64,000 bases of DNA from Christensenellaceae bacterium (GCA_948890655.1 CAQTYU010000006.1:1-64000), one strand, 5' to 3'; counted from the first letter of the stretch, positions 16,979 to 25,898 are shown. The notes: a model not told the origin generated them from the sequence alone. Numbers and translations: made by a program.

Positions 16979-19030
16979 ATGATTAACAGAAAGGCTTTGT
17001 TTTGCGACGAGACTGAAAATTTTAAATTCCCTTACGAGCCCGACGCGGGCAATACGGTTAAATTGAAAATACGCACGCTGGCGAACGACGTTTTAAAGGT
17101 TTACGCAATGATAAACGGAATTAAGCGCACGGCTGTGAAGATTAAGAGCGTGAACGGTTTTGATTATTACGAGACTTCGTTTAAATGCCCCGAAAAGCCC
17201 GTGCATTATCATTTTGAGTTGTTCGACGAGGACGATAAGGTTTGTTATAACCGCCTTGGTTGCGTTGAAAACGCGCAAGCGGAATACGATTTTTCGTTTG
17301 TTCCCGGCTTTAAGGTGCCGGACTGGGCCAAGGGCGCGGTGTTTTATCAGATTTTTACGGACAGGTTCTGCAACGGGAATCCCGACAACGACGTTGACGA
17401 CAACGAGTATTATTACACTAAATCGCACTCAAAAAGAATAAGAGAGTGGGATAAGTTTCCGGACGATTTGGACGTGCACAACTTTTACGGCGGGGATTTG
17501 CAGGGCGTTTGGTGCAAGCTCGATTATTTGCAGGATTTGGGCGTGGAGGCGGTTCTGTTCAATCCGCTGTTCGTTTCGCCTTCAAATCACAAGTACGACA
17601 CGCAGGATTACGATTATATAGACCCGCATTTAGCGGTTATAGAGGACGATTGCGACCACAGAATGCAGTTCTGGGAAAAGCATAACGGTTTTGCGCCAAA
17701 GTATATAAAGCGTTCCACTTCGCTTAAAAACCTTGAGAAGAGCAACGAATATTTTGCTTTGCTTGTAAAAGAAATGCACCGCCGCGGTATGCGCATAGTT
17801 ATGGACGGCGTGTTCAATCATTGCGGTTCGTTTAACAAGTGGCTTGACAGAGAAGGGATATATTTGAATAAGGAGGGCTATGAAGTCGGCGCGTATCAGT
17901 CGGCGAAGAGCCCTTACAGAAGTTATTTCAAATTTAAAAAGCCTGCGGAAGCTAAGAGCGCTTACGAGGGATGGTGGGGCTATGAAACCCTGCCTAAGCT
18001 TAATTACGAGCACAGCCGCGAGCTGGAGGATTATATTCTATCAACCGGCGCAAAGTGGGTTTCGGAGCCTTATAATGCAGACGGATGGAGGCTGGACGTT
18101 GCCGCCGATTTGGGGCACAGCGAAAGATTTAACCACGCGTTCTGGAAAAAATTTCACCAACGCGTGAGGGAGGATAATCCGGAAGCTTTTATATTTGCCG
18201 AGCACTACGGCTCGCCGGCAAAGTGGTTTGCTGGTTGCGAGTGGGATTCGGTGATGAATTACGACGCGTTTATGGAACCGGTGACATATTTTTTAACCGG
18301 TATGGAAAAACACAGCGAGAGCTTCGACGCGGGCAGGCTGCACGACGGGAAGCAGTTTTTCGACACGATAATCAAGAATATGGCGCGCTTTCCCCGTCCT
18401 GCGCTGGACGCGGCTTTGAACCAGCTTTCAAACCACGACCATTCGCGTTTTTTAACGCGCACTAACCGCACGGCGGGCAGGCTTGCGACGAAAGGACCGC
18501 ATGCGGCGGCTGAGGGCGTGGACGCGCGCACTATGGAGCTTGCCGTTTTGATTCAGATGACGTGGCCAGGTTCGCCCGGCGTATATTACGGAGACGAGGC
18601 GGGGCAGGTAGGCTGGACGGACCCCGACAGCCGCAGAACGTACCCTTGGGGGCGCGAGGACAGGGGGCTTTTGGAATTTCATAAGGCCGCCATTGCGTTA
18701 AGAAAGCGCATAAGCTGCCTTAAAATGGGGAGCGTTAAGCCGCTTGACGCGGGAAACGGTTATATTGCTTACGGACGTTTTGACAAAAACGATTGTTGCG
18801 TGGTGGTTTTAAACTGCTTAGACAACGAAATTTCTTTAAGCGTGCCCGTTTGGGAGATAGGAGTTCCGCGCAACGGCGCTAAGATGACGAGAAAATTCTT
18901 TTGCGGCGGCTGGGATTTTTCAAGCGTGGAAACAGAGAGCGAGGTTAAGTACGGAAGGCTTTTCGTGACTCTGCCCGAGCAGTCGGCGTGCGTGTATTGT
19001 TATAATTTTGAAAAGAGTTCAAACGTTTGA
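16979..19030 (+). CDS. GH13 alpha-amylase-family hydrolase (neopullulanase/cyclomaltodextrinase-like)
   Basis: Cytoplasmic alpha-glucan hydrolase of 683 aa without signal peptide. Residues ~1-105 form a beta-sandwich of the CBM34 type found in neopullulanases and maltogenic amylases; the barrel starts at VFYQIFTDRFCNGN. GH13 conserved regions: MRIVMDGVFNHCG (region I), DGWRLDVAAD with nucleophile D373 (II), IFAEHYG with acid/base E408 (III) and LSNHDHSRF with D487 (IV). An insertion at ~205-260 extends domain B. The C-terminal ~90 residues form the beta domain C. It probably debranches or hydrolyses maltodextrins, in one operon with the branching enzyme GlgB. Exact specificity is not decidable from motifs. 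Confidence 0.88.
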   Translation: MINRKALFCDETENFKFPYEPDAGNTVKLKIRTLANDVLKVYAMINGIKRTAVKIKSVNGFDYYETSFKCPEKPVHYHFELFDEDDKVCYNRLGCVENAQAEYDFSFVPGFKVPDWAKGAVFYQIFTDRFCNGNPDNDVDDNEYYYTKSHSKRIREWDKFPDDLDVHNFYGGDLQGVWCKLDYLQDLGVEAVLFNPLFVSPSNHKYDTQDYDYIDPHLAVIEDDCDHRMQFWEKHNGFAPKYIKRSTSLKNLEKSNEYFALLVKEMHRRGMRIVMDGVFNHCGSFNKWLDREGIYLNKEGYEVGAYQSAKSPYRSYFKFKKPAEAKSAYEGWWGYETLPKLNYEHSRELEDYILSTGAKWVSEPYNADGWRLDVAADLGHSERFNHAFWKKFHQRVREDNPEAFIFAEHYGSPAKWFAGCEWDSVMNYDAFMEPVTYFLTGMEKHSESFDAGRLHDGKQFFDTIIKNMARFPRPALDAALNQLSNHDHSRFLTRTNRTAGRLATKGPHAAAEGVDARTMELAVLIQMTWPGSPGVYYGDEAGQVGWTDPDSRRTYPWGREDRGLLEFHKAAIALRKRISCLKMGSVKPLDAGNGYIAYGRFDKNDCCVVVLNCLDNEISLSVPVWEIGVPRNGAKMTRKFFCGGWDFSSVETESEVKYGRLFVTLPEQSACVYCYNFEKSSNV

Positions 19031-19056
19031 AACTCTTGCATGTTGGGGGGCAATTT

Positions 19057-19581
19057 GTGAAGGCGGCGGCGGTTAAAATCAATTTTGAGCTTATCGACGA
19101 AATAATCAGGGAATCGTTTGCAGAGGGGCTTATGCCTGAAACGGACAGAACGCTTTATTACAAAATAAATTTGCAATGCGGAAACGCGGGGTTATACGCT
19201 TTCGGAGCGAGCGTGTACGCCGAAGATATTAAGGCGACAGAGGCTTTTTATGAAAAGTGCGGTGACGCGGAAAGCGCCGGAATTCTTATTAAAAATGTTT
19301 CTGATTATGAAGATTTTGCTTTTGTCCGCACGGACAGGCGGTCTATGTTAAGGTTAATTGCCGAACACATAACGGCTATGCCCGTGAGCGGTATGCCGAA
19401 AAACAAATACGTTGCGGCGATTGATTTTTTCGGCGAAACGGAAGAAGATTTAAGGTGCGTTGCCGTGGTTGTTTGCGAAAAGCAGAAAGACGAAAAATTC
19501 GATTTGTGTGAAGTGGACGGGTTAAGCGGCTTTTCCAACGGGGATTTTAACGGTTTTTATAAGGTTACGAAATTAAAGTGA
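19057..19581 (+). CDS. Small protein of unknown function in the glycogen operon
   Basis: A 174-aa protein if translation starts at GTG 19057, six bases after GGGGGG; an in-frame TTG at 19027 overlapping the upstream stop would add 10 residues but has no ribosome binding site. No family is recognised. Composition is that of a soluble alpha/beta protein, with conserved-looking patches YYKINLQCGNAGLYAFGASVY and YVAAIDFFGETEEDL. It is tightly packed between the GH13 gene and glgB (27 and 33 nt gaps), so co-expression with alpha-glucan metabolism is likely. Confidence 0.6.
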   Translation: MKAAAVKINFELIDEIIRESFAEGLMPETDRTLYYKINLQCGNAGLYAFGASVYAEDIKATEAFYEKCGDAESAGILIKNVSDYEDFAFVRTDRRSMLRLIAEHITAMPVSGMPKNKYVAAIDFFGETEEDLRCVAVVVCEKQKDEKFDLCEVDGLSGFSNGDFNGFYKVTKLK

Positions 19582-19614
19582 CCGTATTAAATAAAGCATA
19601 TTACGGGGGTAATT

Positions 19615-21699
19615 ATGGAAAATAAATTTTTCGGGGATTTGGACAGATACCTTTTTCACCACGGAACGCATTACGAACTCTATAATAAAATGGGCGCGCA
19701 TATCCGCGAAATAAACGGGGTAAGGGGCGTGCACTTCGTTTTGTGGGCGCCGAACGCAAAGGCGGTTTGCGTTATATCCGACGGAAACGGCTGGACACCG
19801 TGGCGGGATATTATGGAAAAGGTTGACGACTCCATTTGGGAACTTTTTGTGCCCGGTATGTGCGAGGGCGTTAAGTATAAATTTCTTGTCGCCGGCGCGG
19901 ACGGAAGAGAGGTGCAGAAAATCGACCCGTATGCTTTCCGCACTGAATTGCGCCCGCATAACGCTTCTATCGTTGCCGACCTTGAAAACTTTAAGTGGGG
20001 CGACGGGAAGTGGTGCAAGGAAAAGAAGGGCGAGAACTTCCTTGAAAAACCGATGGCTGTTTACGAAGTGCATCTGGGCAGCTGGAAGAAAGACCTTTCA
20101 AAGTGGGACGAGGACCAGTATTTCGATTACAGAACGCTTGCGCACGAGTTGTGCGATTACGTAAAGTGGATGGGGTACACCCACGTTGAACTTATGGGTA
20201 TTTGCGAATATCCCTTCGACCCGTCGTGGGGGTATCAGGTTACGGGCTATTTTGCCCCGACTTCGCGTTACGGTTCGCCCGAAGATTTTATGTATTTTGT
20301 AGACCATATGCACCGCAACGGCATAGGCGTTATTTTGGACTGGGTACCCGCGCACTTCCCCAAGGATAGTTGGGGGCTTGCCGACTTTGACGGCACGCCT
20401 CTTTACGAATACGCCGACCCTTTGCGGGCGGAATATCCCGAGTGGGGTACCAAGGCGTTTGATTTGGGCAAAAAGGAAGTAAGCAACTTTTTAATTGCTT
20501 CGGCTTTTTTCTGGGTGGAAAAATATCACGTGGACGCGTTGCGCGTTGACGCGGTTGCCGCTATGTTATATACGAGTTTCGGCAGGGAACAGTGGCGGCC
20601 GAACGTGCACGGCGGAAATGAGAATTTGGAAAGCTTTGAATTTTTCAGGCACTTGAACAGCATAATGCGCCAGCGCACGGACGCTTTTTTAATCGCAGAA
20701 GATTCTTCTATTATAGAGGGGATTACGAAGCCCGCGAAAAAGGGCGGGTTCGGATTCGGGCTTAAATGGAATATGGGCTGGATGAACGATTCCATTAAAT
20801 ATTATAACAAGGACCCCATTTATCGTCCTTACCACCACTATTTAATGACGCACACCTTTGAATACATATTCGACGAGCATTATATGCTTGTGCTTTCGCA
20901 CGACGAGGTGGTTTACGGCAAGGGGAGCATGATTAACAAGTTCCCCGGCAATAAACAGGACAAGCTGGGCAGTTTGAAAACTGCCTACACGATGATGATG
21001 GGGCACCCCGGCAAAAAGCTTTTGTTTATGGGGCAGGACTTTGCGCAGGAACGCGAGTGGGACTATAAACGCGGTTTGGACTGGTATCTTTGCGACGACG
21101 CGGGGCACAGGGAAGTTTTGGAGTGCTACCGCGCGCTGTTGCACCTTTATAATGAGCGCCCCGTGCTGCACAACGACTGCGGCGGACCAGTAACATGCGA
21201 ATGGATAAACAGCGGCGACTTTAACCGCAACATATTCACGTTTATAAGGCGCAACCCGTGGAATTATAATAACGCGCTGATATTCGTTTGTAACTTTGCG
21301 CCCGTGGAGCGCTGGGAATTCGGCGTAGGCGCGCCCGTGGACGGCATATATAAGCGGGTGTTTACCACTTATCCCGACGGTAATCCGCTTGAGATTGAGG
21401 CGAAGGAAGAGCTTTGCGACGGCAGAAGATATAAGTTGACGTTTACGCTGCGTCCGTTTGAATCGGTTATTTTCGAGGTACCTTATAAAGAGGCAACCGA
21501 AGAGGAGAAAAAAGACGAAAAGACGGTAAAACGGCGCATCAAGCGCGAGCACGACGAGGTCAAAAACGACCTTAGCCACGTACCGCAGGTGCCCGAATAT
21601 GGCGAAGATAAGCGCGTTTTAAAGGCTGAAAAGGCAACGAAAACCGTGAAAAATACGACAAAAGAAACCGCAGTAAAAAAGAAAACTGTGAAAAAATAA
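19615..21699 (+). CDS. glgB: 1,4-alpha-glucan branching enzyme
   Basis: 694-aa GH13 branching enzyme that moves alpha-1,4 glucan segments to alpha-1,6 positions in glycogen. It has an N-terminal CBM48 domain (~25-120: HFVLWAPNAKAVCVISDGN), then the barrel with YEVHLGSW, VELMGICEYPFDPSWGYQ, VILDWVPAHFP (region I), DALRVDAVAAM with nucleophile D312, FLIAEDSS with acid/base E362 and LSHDEVVYGKGSM with D430. GHPGKKLLFMGQDFAQ is a GlgB signature. The last ~65 residues are an unusual Lys/Glu/Thr-rich tail ending KKKTVKK, not part of the fold. No glgA, glgC or glgP is in the window. Confidence 0.93.
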   Translation: MENKFFGDLDRYLFHHGTHYELYNKMGAHIREINGVRGVHFVLWAPNAKAVCVISDGNGWTPWRDIMEKVDDSIWELFVPGMCEGVKYKFLVAGADGREVQKIDPYAFRTELRPHNASIVADLENFKWGDGKWCKEKKGENFLEKPMAVYEVHLGSWKKDLSKWDEDQYFDYRTLAHELCDYVKWMGYTHVELMGICEYPFDPSWGYQVTGYFAPTSRYGSPEDFMYFVDHMHRNGIGVILDWVPAHFPKDSWGLADFDGTPLYEYADPLRAEYPEWGTKAFDLGKKEVSNFLIASAFFWVEKYHVDALRVDAVAAMLYTSFGREQWRPNVHGGNENLESFEFFRHLNSIMRQRTDAFLIAEDSSIIEGITKPAKKGGFGFGLKWNMGWMNDSIKYYNKDPIYRPYHHYLMTHTFEYIFDEHYMLVLSHDEVVYGKGSMINKFPGNKQDKLGSLKTAYTMMMGHPGKKLLFMGQDFAQEREWDYKRGLDWYLCDDAGHREVLECYRALLHLYNERPVLHNDCGGPVTCEWINSGDFNRNIFTFIRRNPWNYNNALIFVCNFAPVERWEFGVGAPVDGIYKRVFTTYPDGNPLEIEAKEELCDGRRYKLTFTLRPFESVIFEVPYKEATEEEKKDEKTVKRRIKREHDEVKNDLSHVPQVPEYGEDKRVLKAEKATKTVKNTTKETAVKKKTVKK

Positions 21700-21714
21700 A
21701 ATTTTTGATATAAA

Positions 21715-21755
21715 GAATATCCCCGTGCAAAATCTGCACGGGGATATTCTTGCTG
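21715..21755 (+). terminator. Intrinsic terminator after glgB
   Basis: Perfect 15-bp stem (GAATATCCCCGTGCA / TGCACGGGGATATTC), 5-nt loop; the following T-tract is short (TTGCT). Confidence 0.7.
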
Positions 21756-22148
21756 AAAGCTTGCCGTTTTTAAATAACTTACGCATTGTTTTAATAGTCA
21801 GATTTCCTTATAAGATAATTTTGACTGACGTAAAAAACCGCACAGCTTTAAAAGCGCGGCGGCTTCTGTCTGTTACGTTTTCAATAAGAAACTTTACGTT
21901 GGGTTGTGTTTAACGCTTTTGAAATATTGTCTTGCGAAGGTTTTTTTGTAATTCTGTTTTGTGCGGATATGTTTTTGCAGCCATTGCGGGTAATTTGTTT
22001 GAAGACCACAACGGCGACTTTAAGCTGTTTAAATCGACAAGCCCGTTTGAAAACAAAGTTATATTGATAATACGCGACAAAATAAGAGAATTACGGTTAC
22101 AGTACGTATCCTTTTGTATATTTTAGATATTTTTAAAAGACGAACGTA
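21756..22148. other. Intergenic stretch, possible coding remnant
   Basis: About 390 bp with no credible full gene. A 65-codon plus-strand frame (21932-22126) contains a protein-like core (NLFEDHNGDFKLFKSTSPFE) but has no ribosome binding site and starts just after an in-frame stop. It may be a degraded gene end. Confidence 0.25.
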
Positions 22149-22180
22149 ACGTCCGACGGCGCGAAAACGCAGTCGGACGT
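22149..22180. repeat. Inverted repeat abutting the nadA promoter
   Basis: ACGTCCGAC and GTCGGACGT, 9 bp perfect arms with a 14-nt loop, ending 7 bp before the -35 box of nadA. It could be a terminator stem (though without a T-run) or an operator. Confidence 0.5.
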
Positions 22181-22187
22181 AATTTAT

Positions 22188-22216
22188 TTGACACTTTTCC
22201 GCCGCGGTAGTATAAT
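22188..22216 (+). promoter_or_regulatory. Consensus promoter of nadA with leaderless geometry
   Basis: TTGACA, 17-bp spacer, TATAAT: both boxes match consensus. The -10 ends at 22216; seven bases later is ATG 22224, the expected transcription start. No Shine-Dalgarno sequence exists between them. Confidence 0.8.
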
Positions 22217-22223
22217 GAAACAG

Positions 22224-23138
22224 ATGATTAAAGACTTGCAAAGAGAAATTTTAAAACTTAAGAAGCAAAAGGACGCGTGTATTCTGGCGCACAGCTATAT
22301 GAGCGAGGACGTGTGCGAGATTGCCGACTTTGTGGGCGACAGCTACGCGCTTTCCGTTAGGGCGAAGAGCGTGCCGCAAAGCACCGTTTTAATGTGCGGG
22401 GTGAGATTTATGGCGGAAACGGTTAAAATGCTTTCGCCGAGCAAAAAAGTTTACCTTGTCAACCCGCAGGCGGGCTGTCCTATGGCGGAGCAGTTTGACA
22501 AAGAGGTAATTGCGGAAGTAAAGAAAATGTACCCCGATTACGCTGTGGTGGCTTATATAAACACAACAACCGAGCTTAAAACCATTGCGGACGTTTGTGT
22601 GACTTCGGCAAGTGCGGTTAAAATCTGCCGCGCGATTCCGCAAAAAAATATCCTTTTTATTCCCGACATAAATTTGGGCGCGTACGTTAAAGGGCTGGTT
22701 CCCGAAAAGAATTTTAAACTTTTGTCGGGCGGTTGTCCCACGCACGCTAAAATAGAAAAACACGATGTTATTGCGGCGAAAAAGGCGCACCCTGCGGCGC
22801 TTTTACTCGTTCACCCCGAGTGCAGGCCCGAAGTAACCGAAGCCGCGGATTTTGTGGGTTCGACCACGGGTATTATGGATTTTGCGATAAAATCGGACAA
22901 AAAAGAGTTTATTATAGGCACGGAAAATTCGATTGTGGAACACTTGCAGTTCAAGTGCCCCGAAAAGAATTTTTATCCGCTTTCAAAGGACCTTGTTTGT
23001 CACAATATGAAAATAACCACTTTGCCCGACGTTTTTAACTGTTTGTCGGGGCGAGGCGGCGAAGAGATTATTTTAGACGAGGAAACGCGGTTAAAGGCGG
23101 TTAAGTCTATTGAAAAAATGATAGAGTACGGCGGTTAG
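22224..23138 (+). CDS. nadA: Quinolinate synthase
   Basis: 304-aa NadA, which condenses iminoaspartate with dihydroxyacetone phosphate to quinolinate in NAD synthesis using a [4Fe-4S] cluster. The three cluster cysteines are C85 (AGCPMAEQ), C171 (GGCPTHAKI) and C259 (LVCHNMK), at the spacing of the three-cysteine thermophile enzymes. Other family motifs: AHSY, GDSYALS, CGVRFMAETVK, VTSASAVKI, FIPDINLGAYV, STTGIMDF, EFIIGTENSI. ATG 22224 is preferred because ATG 22215 lies inside the -10 box and could not be transcribed. No nadB or nadC is adjacent, so the pathway partners must be elsewhere. Confidence 0.93.
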   Translation: MIKDLQREILKLKKQKDACILAHSYMSEDVCEIADFVGDSYALSVRAKSVPQSTVLMCGVRFMAETVKMLSPSKKVYLVNPQAGCPMAEQFDKEVIAEVKKMYPDYAVVAYINTTTELKTIADVCVTSASAVKICRAIPQKNILFIPDINLGAYVKGLVPEKNFKLLSGGCPTHAKIEKHDVIAAKKAHPAALLLVHPECRPEVTEAADFVGSTTGIMDFAIKSDKKEFIIGTENSIVEHLQFKCPEKNFYPLSKDLVCHNMKITTLPDVFNCLSGRGGEEIILDEETRLKAVKSIEKMIEYGG

Positions 23139-23293
23139 GAACGCGTATAAGCGGCGCAATAGGGCGTTTGGTTCCGCTTTTCTTAGGGTTGTTTACGGCT
23201 TAGTAAACTCCCCTTGAAAATGCCGCTCGCCTTGTCTTGCTTGCTTCTCTGCGTTTTTACGGTTGCGGTGTTTGCGATAAATCAGAGGGATAT

Positions 23294-23692
23294 ATGTTTA
23301 TTACAACGAAGGGCAGGAACGCCTTAAAAATTATGGTGGATTTGGCGCGGCGCGAGGGTGAGGGCTTTATTTCGCTTGCCGACGTTGCCGAAAGACAAAA
23401 GGAAAGCCTGAAATATTTGGAGGCTTCGGCAAAGACGCTTTCTGCGGCGGGGCTGATTGTGAGCGCGCGCGGGAAAAGCGGCGGTTATAAGCTTGCGAAA
23501 AAGGCTGAAGAATACACCGCGGCGGAAATTTTGCAGGCGGGGGAGGGCACGCTTGCACCCGTTTCTTGTCTGAGCGGTTCAACTCCGTGTGAAAACGCTT
23601 GCACTTGCCAGACTCTGCCTCTTTTTAAAGAGCTGGACGAAGTGATTATGAATTTTTTAAATTCCAAAACGCTTGCGGATTTGGTGAAGTAG
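23294..23692 (+). CDS. Rrf2/IscR-family transcriptional regulator
   Basis: 132-aa winged-helix regulator. The N-terminal HTH (MFITTKGRNALKIMVDLA … ISLADVAERQKESLKYLE) and wing (SARGKSGGYKLAK) are typical of Rrf2 proteins. Cysteines at SCLSGSTPCENACTCQT resemble the IscR/RsrR/NsrR cluster-binding region, so it may sense Fe-S status. Start ATG 23294 follows GAGGGA; the upstream in-frame TTG region is not convincing. An iscS-iscU pair lies 3 kb downstream and carries a TAGGAATT dyad over its promoter, a plausible target, though the link is inference. Confidence 0.85.
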   Translation: MFITTKGRNALKIMVDLARREGEGFISLADVAERQKESLKYLEASAKTLSAAGLIVSARGKSGGYKLAKKAEEYTAAEILQAGEGTLAPVSCLSGSTPCENACTCQTLPLFKELDEVIMNFLNSKTLADLVK

Positions 23693-23737
23693 TGATTTAA
23701 AGACGTTTCCATACGTAATCTTATTAAAGTTAAGTTT

Positions 23738-23770
23738 AAAACGCGCGACATTGTTTTGCGCGTTTTTATT
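23738..23770 (+). terminator. Intrinsic terminator after the Rrf2 gene
   Basis: Nine-base-pair stem (AAAACGCGC / GCGCGTTTT), 11-nt loop, then TTATT. Confidence 0.8.
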
Positions 23771-23821
23771 ATGCAAAAGCAACGGGCTAATGTTCAATGG
23801 AATAAAAAACTTTGCTAATTA

Positions 23822-24060
23822 TTGATTTTTTTAGCATAATATGATAAACTGATTATGCTAAACTAACTTAATATGTATCGTTGGGGTATTTTTCTGTTTT
23901 AGAGAATATTTTTTTTGCGTTACGATAAAACTTGAATTTGATAAAATGCAAATTCCAAATCTTTATCGTAATGAGTATATCCCATTCGTATTAGGTTAGT
24001 TTAGCGACAATCGGAATTTGCGTTTTTGTGCGTCAATTTCGGTTGGCGCACTTTTTATTT
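23822..24060 (+). ncRNA. Candidate ~200-nt structured RNA with own promoter and terminator
   Basis: A possible promoter (TTGATT 23822-23827, 17 bp, TAAACT 23845-23850) would start transcription near 23857. There a 17-bp stem begins: 23857-23873 pairs with 23989-24005 with one G-U. Inside are GGGGTAT/ATATCCC (23883-23889 with 23977-23983), a large one-sided bulge, a perfect 10-bp stem TTACGATAAA/TTTATCGTAA (23920-23929 with 23962-23971) and an apical GAATTTG/CAAATTC stem. A terminator hairpin (GTGCGTCAA/TTGGCGCAC, 24028-24051) plus CTTTTTATTTTT follows. A competing 10-bp hairpin, TTAGCATAAT/ATTATGCTAA (23831-23861), overlaps the 5' arm. The overall form resembles 6S-like RNA or a cis-acting leader of the 24147 gene; the class is not identified. 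Confidence 0.5.
24028..24060 (+). terminator. Terminator closing the structured RNA, ahead of the 24147 gene
   Basis: Nine-base-pair stem with one G-U (GTGCGTCAA / TTGGCGCAC), 6-nt loop, then TTTTTATTTTT. Confidence 0.85.
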
Positions 24061-24146
24061 TTGGAGGAATTATTAATGATAAAAAGAACTTAAAAAATAT
24101 TTGAAATACACAACTAATTATTCTAAATTTTTAAGGAGATTACATA

Positions 24147-25805
24147 ATGAAAACACAACTTTTTAAGAAAACGGCAATGTTAGCGCTAAGTATGTCGTTG
24201 TTGATTAGCTTTGCGTTCGGGTTAAATTTTGCGGGTTCAAGTTTAAGCAGCGAATCGGCTGACGCAAAAACAGTAGGCGCAATATTTGACATAGGAGACG
24301 AAGTTTCAGACTTTAATTCCGAAAATTTGACAATACTTTACGACAGAATAAACCGCGGTTCAACTACCTATAAAGAGCTGAGCGACAGCCTTGGGACGGA
24401 GAACGGAAAGGTTTTGCGCACCTCTGCTCAAATGTCGGCATTAGGTATGACAAGTATATTATTGGGCGGATTGAAATGGAATGCTGTGGCGGCTTCAAAG
24501 GACGCTAACGGCGACGTGGTTTTAACGCTTTGGTTAGCCAACAGTCTTGCTTCCAAATCGTTTGCTAAATGTTCTTCAACTTCCGTAGGGAAATATGCGG
24601 CGAACGAATACGGAACGAGTTTTGTGCGGGCATGCATTGTCGGCGGAGATTACGCCGAAACTGCCTACGCAACAAACACGGCAACACAAGACGAAACGTT
24701 AAAAGCTTTTTTAAATAAATATGAATCGTTTATTATAACGCCTTCGCAAATAGAATATCAAGGCGCTGAAAGAGCGTCTGTTTCGTGGGGCGAAAGTAAC
24801 GATTACATTAATGAAGCGTATAATACTATTTCGGGCAGTTGGTCTTCTGCGACGGGGCAAATACAAAATTGTACGGGCTATGGGCAATGGAAGGACGATA
24901 AGCTATGGCTTCCTTCAAGAACGGAAACGGGTTATAATACATCCAATACGGGACTTTGGAATTTGTCTGCCACCGTAAGAGCGGATAGCTGTCACACCTG
25001 GGTGCGTACAGGTACTACCGGGGGAAGCAGAGGAGAACAAACTTACGCAGTACTTTTGGGGAGCAACGGTAATAGTTTTTATACCGATAATGTCAACAGC
25101 TCCGGAGGGCGGCTTGGTTCAGGAACTACTTACGTTTCTTACGGCGTGCGCCCCGCATTTCATCTGAATTTAAAATCGGCAGCCAATGCGGCGGGACAGG
25201 ACACCGGTGAGGACGCGGACGAAACGTACTCAGTCGCCGTCCCTACTTTTAATCCGACAACAGGGTTTGTATTGTCGGCAGACAAGATGACGGCTACTAC
25301 TACATTTTCATCTGAAATGCGCACGATAAGCACAACCGAAATCAATGCAAGCATAACTGTAACGCCGACAAATAATATAACGATTAACGGGGATATAATT
25401 ACCCTTCCGAAAAACCTTGCGGCAGGAACTTATTATCTGACTATGAATTTACCTGAGAGCGGTTATATTTGGGAAGATACCGAAAACGCGGATGAAAGAC
25501 AATTGATTATAATTATAAATGCCGAAGAGTCGAATCCCGATAAAGACACCGACACCGATAAAGATACTGATACGGGTGCGGACACCGATACTGACACCGA
25601 TAAGGATACTGATACGGGTGCTGATACCGATAAAGATACCGACGTGGGGACCGATACGGATACCGGAGCAGATTCAGGCGCTGACAAGAATGACAATTTG
25701 TTTAAGACACTAAAAATTGTGCTCATCGTTTTAGGCGTTGTATTGCTGCTTGTTATGCTGTTATTGCTTATTATATTCCTAAAAAAGCGCAATCGTAAAA
25801 AATGA
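24147..25805 (+). CDS. Secreted, membrane-anchored surface protein with DUF6273-like domain
   Basis: 552-aa exported protein. A signal peptide spans residues 1-~40 (KKTAMLALSMSLLISFAFGL…ADA). Residues ~60-350 hold a DUF6273-like domain, recognisable by DKLWLPSRTET, the cluster …GGRLGSGTTYVSYGVRPAFHLNL and a serine/glycine-rich middle. A beta-sandwich-like region (~365-450) follows. Then comes a low-complexity spacer of Asp-Thr/Gly-Ala repeats (DTDKDTDTGADTDTDTDKD…, ~460-510), a single membrane helix (~517-542) and the basic tail KKRNRKK. The layout is that of a cell-surface displayed protein with a stalk. A good AAGGAG precedes ATG 24147. The function of DUF6273 is not known. Confidence 0.8.
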   Translation: MKTQLFKKTAMLALSMSLLISFAFGLNFAGSSLSSESADAKTVGAIFDIGDEVSDFNSENLTILYDRINRGSTTYKELSDSLGTENGKVLRTSAQMSALGMTSILLGGLKWNAVAASKDANGDVVLTLWLANSLASKSFAKCSSTSVGKYAANEYGTSFVRACIVGGDYAETAYATNTATQDETLKAFLNKYESFIITPSQIEYQGAERASVSWGESNDYINEAYNTISGSWSSATGQIQNCTGYGQWKDDKLWLPSRTETGYNTSNTGLWNLSATVRADSCHTWVRTGTTGGSRGEQTYAVLLGSNGNSFYTDNVNSSGGRLGSGTTYVSYGVRPAFHLNLKSAANAAGQDTGEDADETYSVAVPTFNPTTGFVLSADKMTATTTFSSEMRTISTTEINASITVTPTNNITINGDIITLPKNLAAGTYYLTMNLPESGYIWEDTENADERQLIIIINAEESNPDKDTDTDKDTDTGADTDTDTDKDTDTGADTDKDTDVGTDTDTGADSGADKNDNLFKTLKIVLIVLGVVLLLVMLLLLIIFLKKRNRKK

Positions 25806-25865
25806 AAATAATTAAATTTTAATATAATATCCCGCAAATTGACGGCAAAACGTTTAATTGGTAAA

Positions 25866-25898
25866 AAAAGTTCCCGGATAAATTCCGAGAACTTTTTA
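25866..25898 (+). terminator. Intrinsic terminator, probably bidirectional
   Basis: AAAAAGTTCCCGG / CCGAGAACTTTTT with one mismatch and A/T tracts on both sides, between the surface protein gene and the convergent XRE gene. Confidence 0.8.

Noticed and set aside
20842..21579. Leftward open frame of 245 codons opposite glgB
   Set aside because: Antisense shadow; glgB is unambiguous on the plus strand.
24076..24093. Five-codon leader peptide (MIKRT) with a good ribosome binding site before the surface protein gene
   Set aside because: Too short to support as a gene, with no codon bias or linked attenuator downstream of it; noted only as part of the leader.
25540..25690. Tandem GATACCGATAAAGAC-like DNA repeats as a microsatellite or CRISPR array
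   Set aside because: The repeats are in frame and encode the Asp-Thr spacer of the surface protein; the unit is degenerate and has no spacers.
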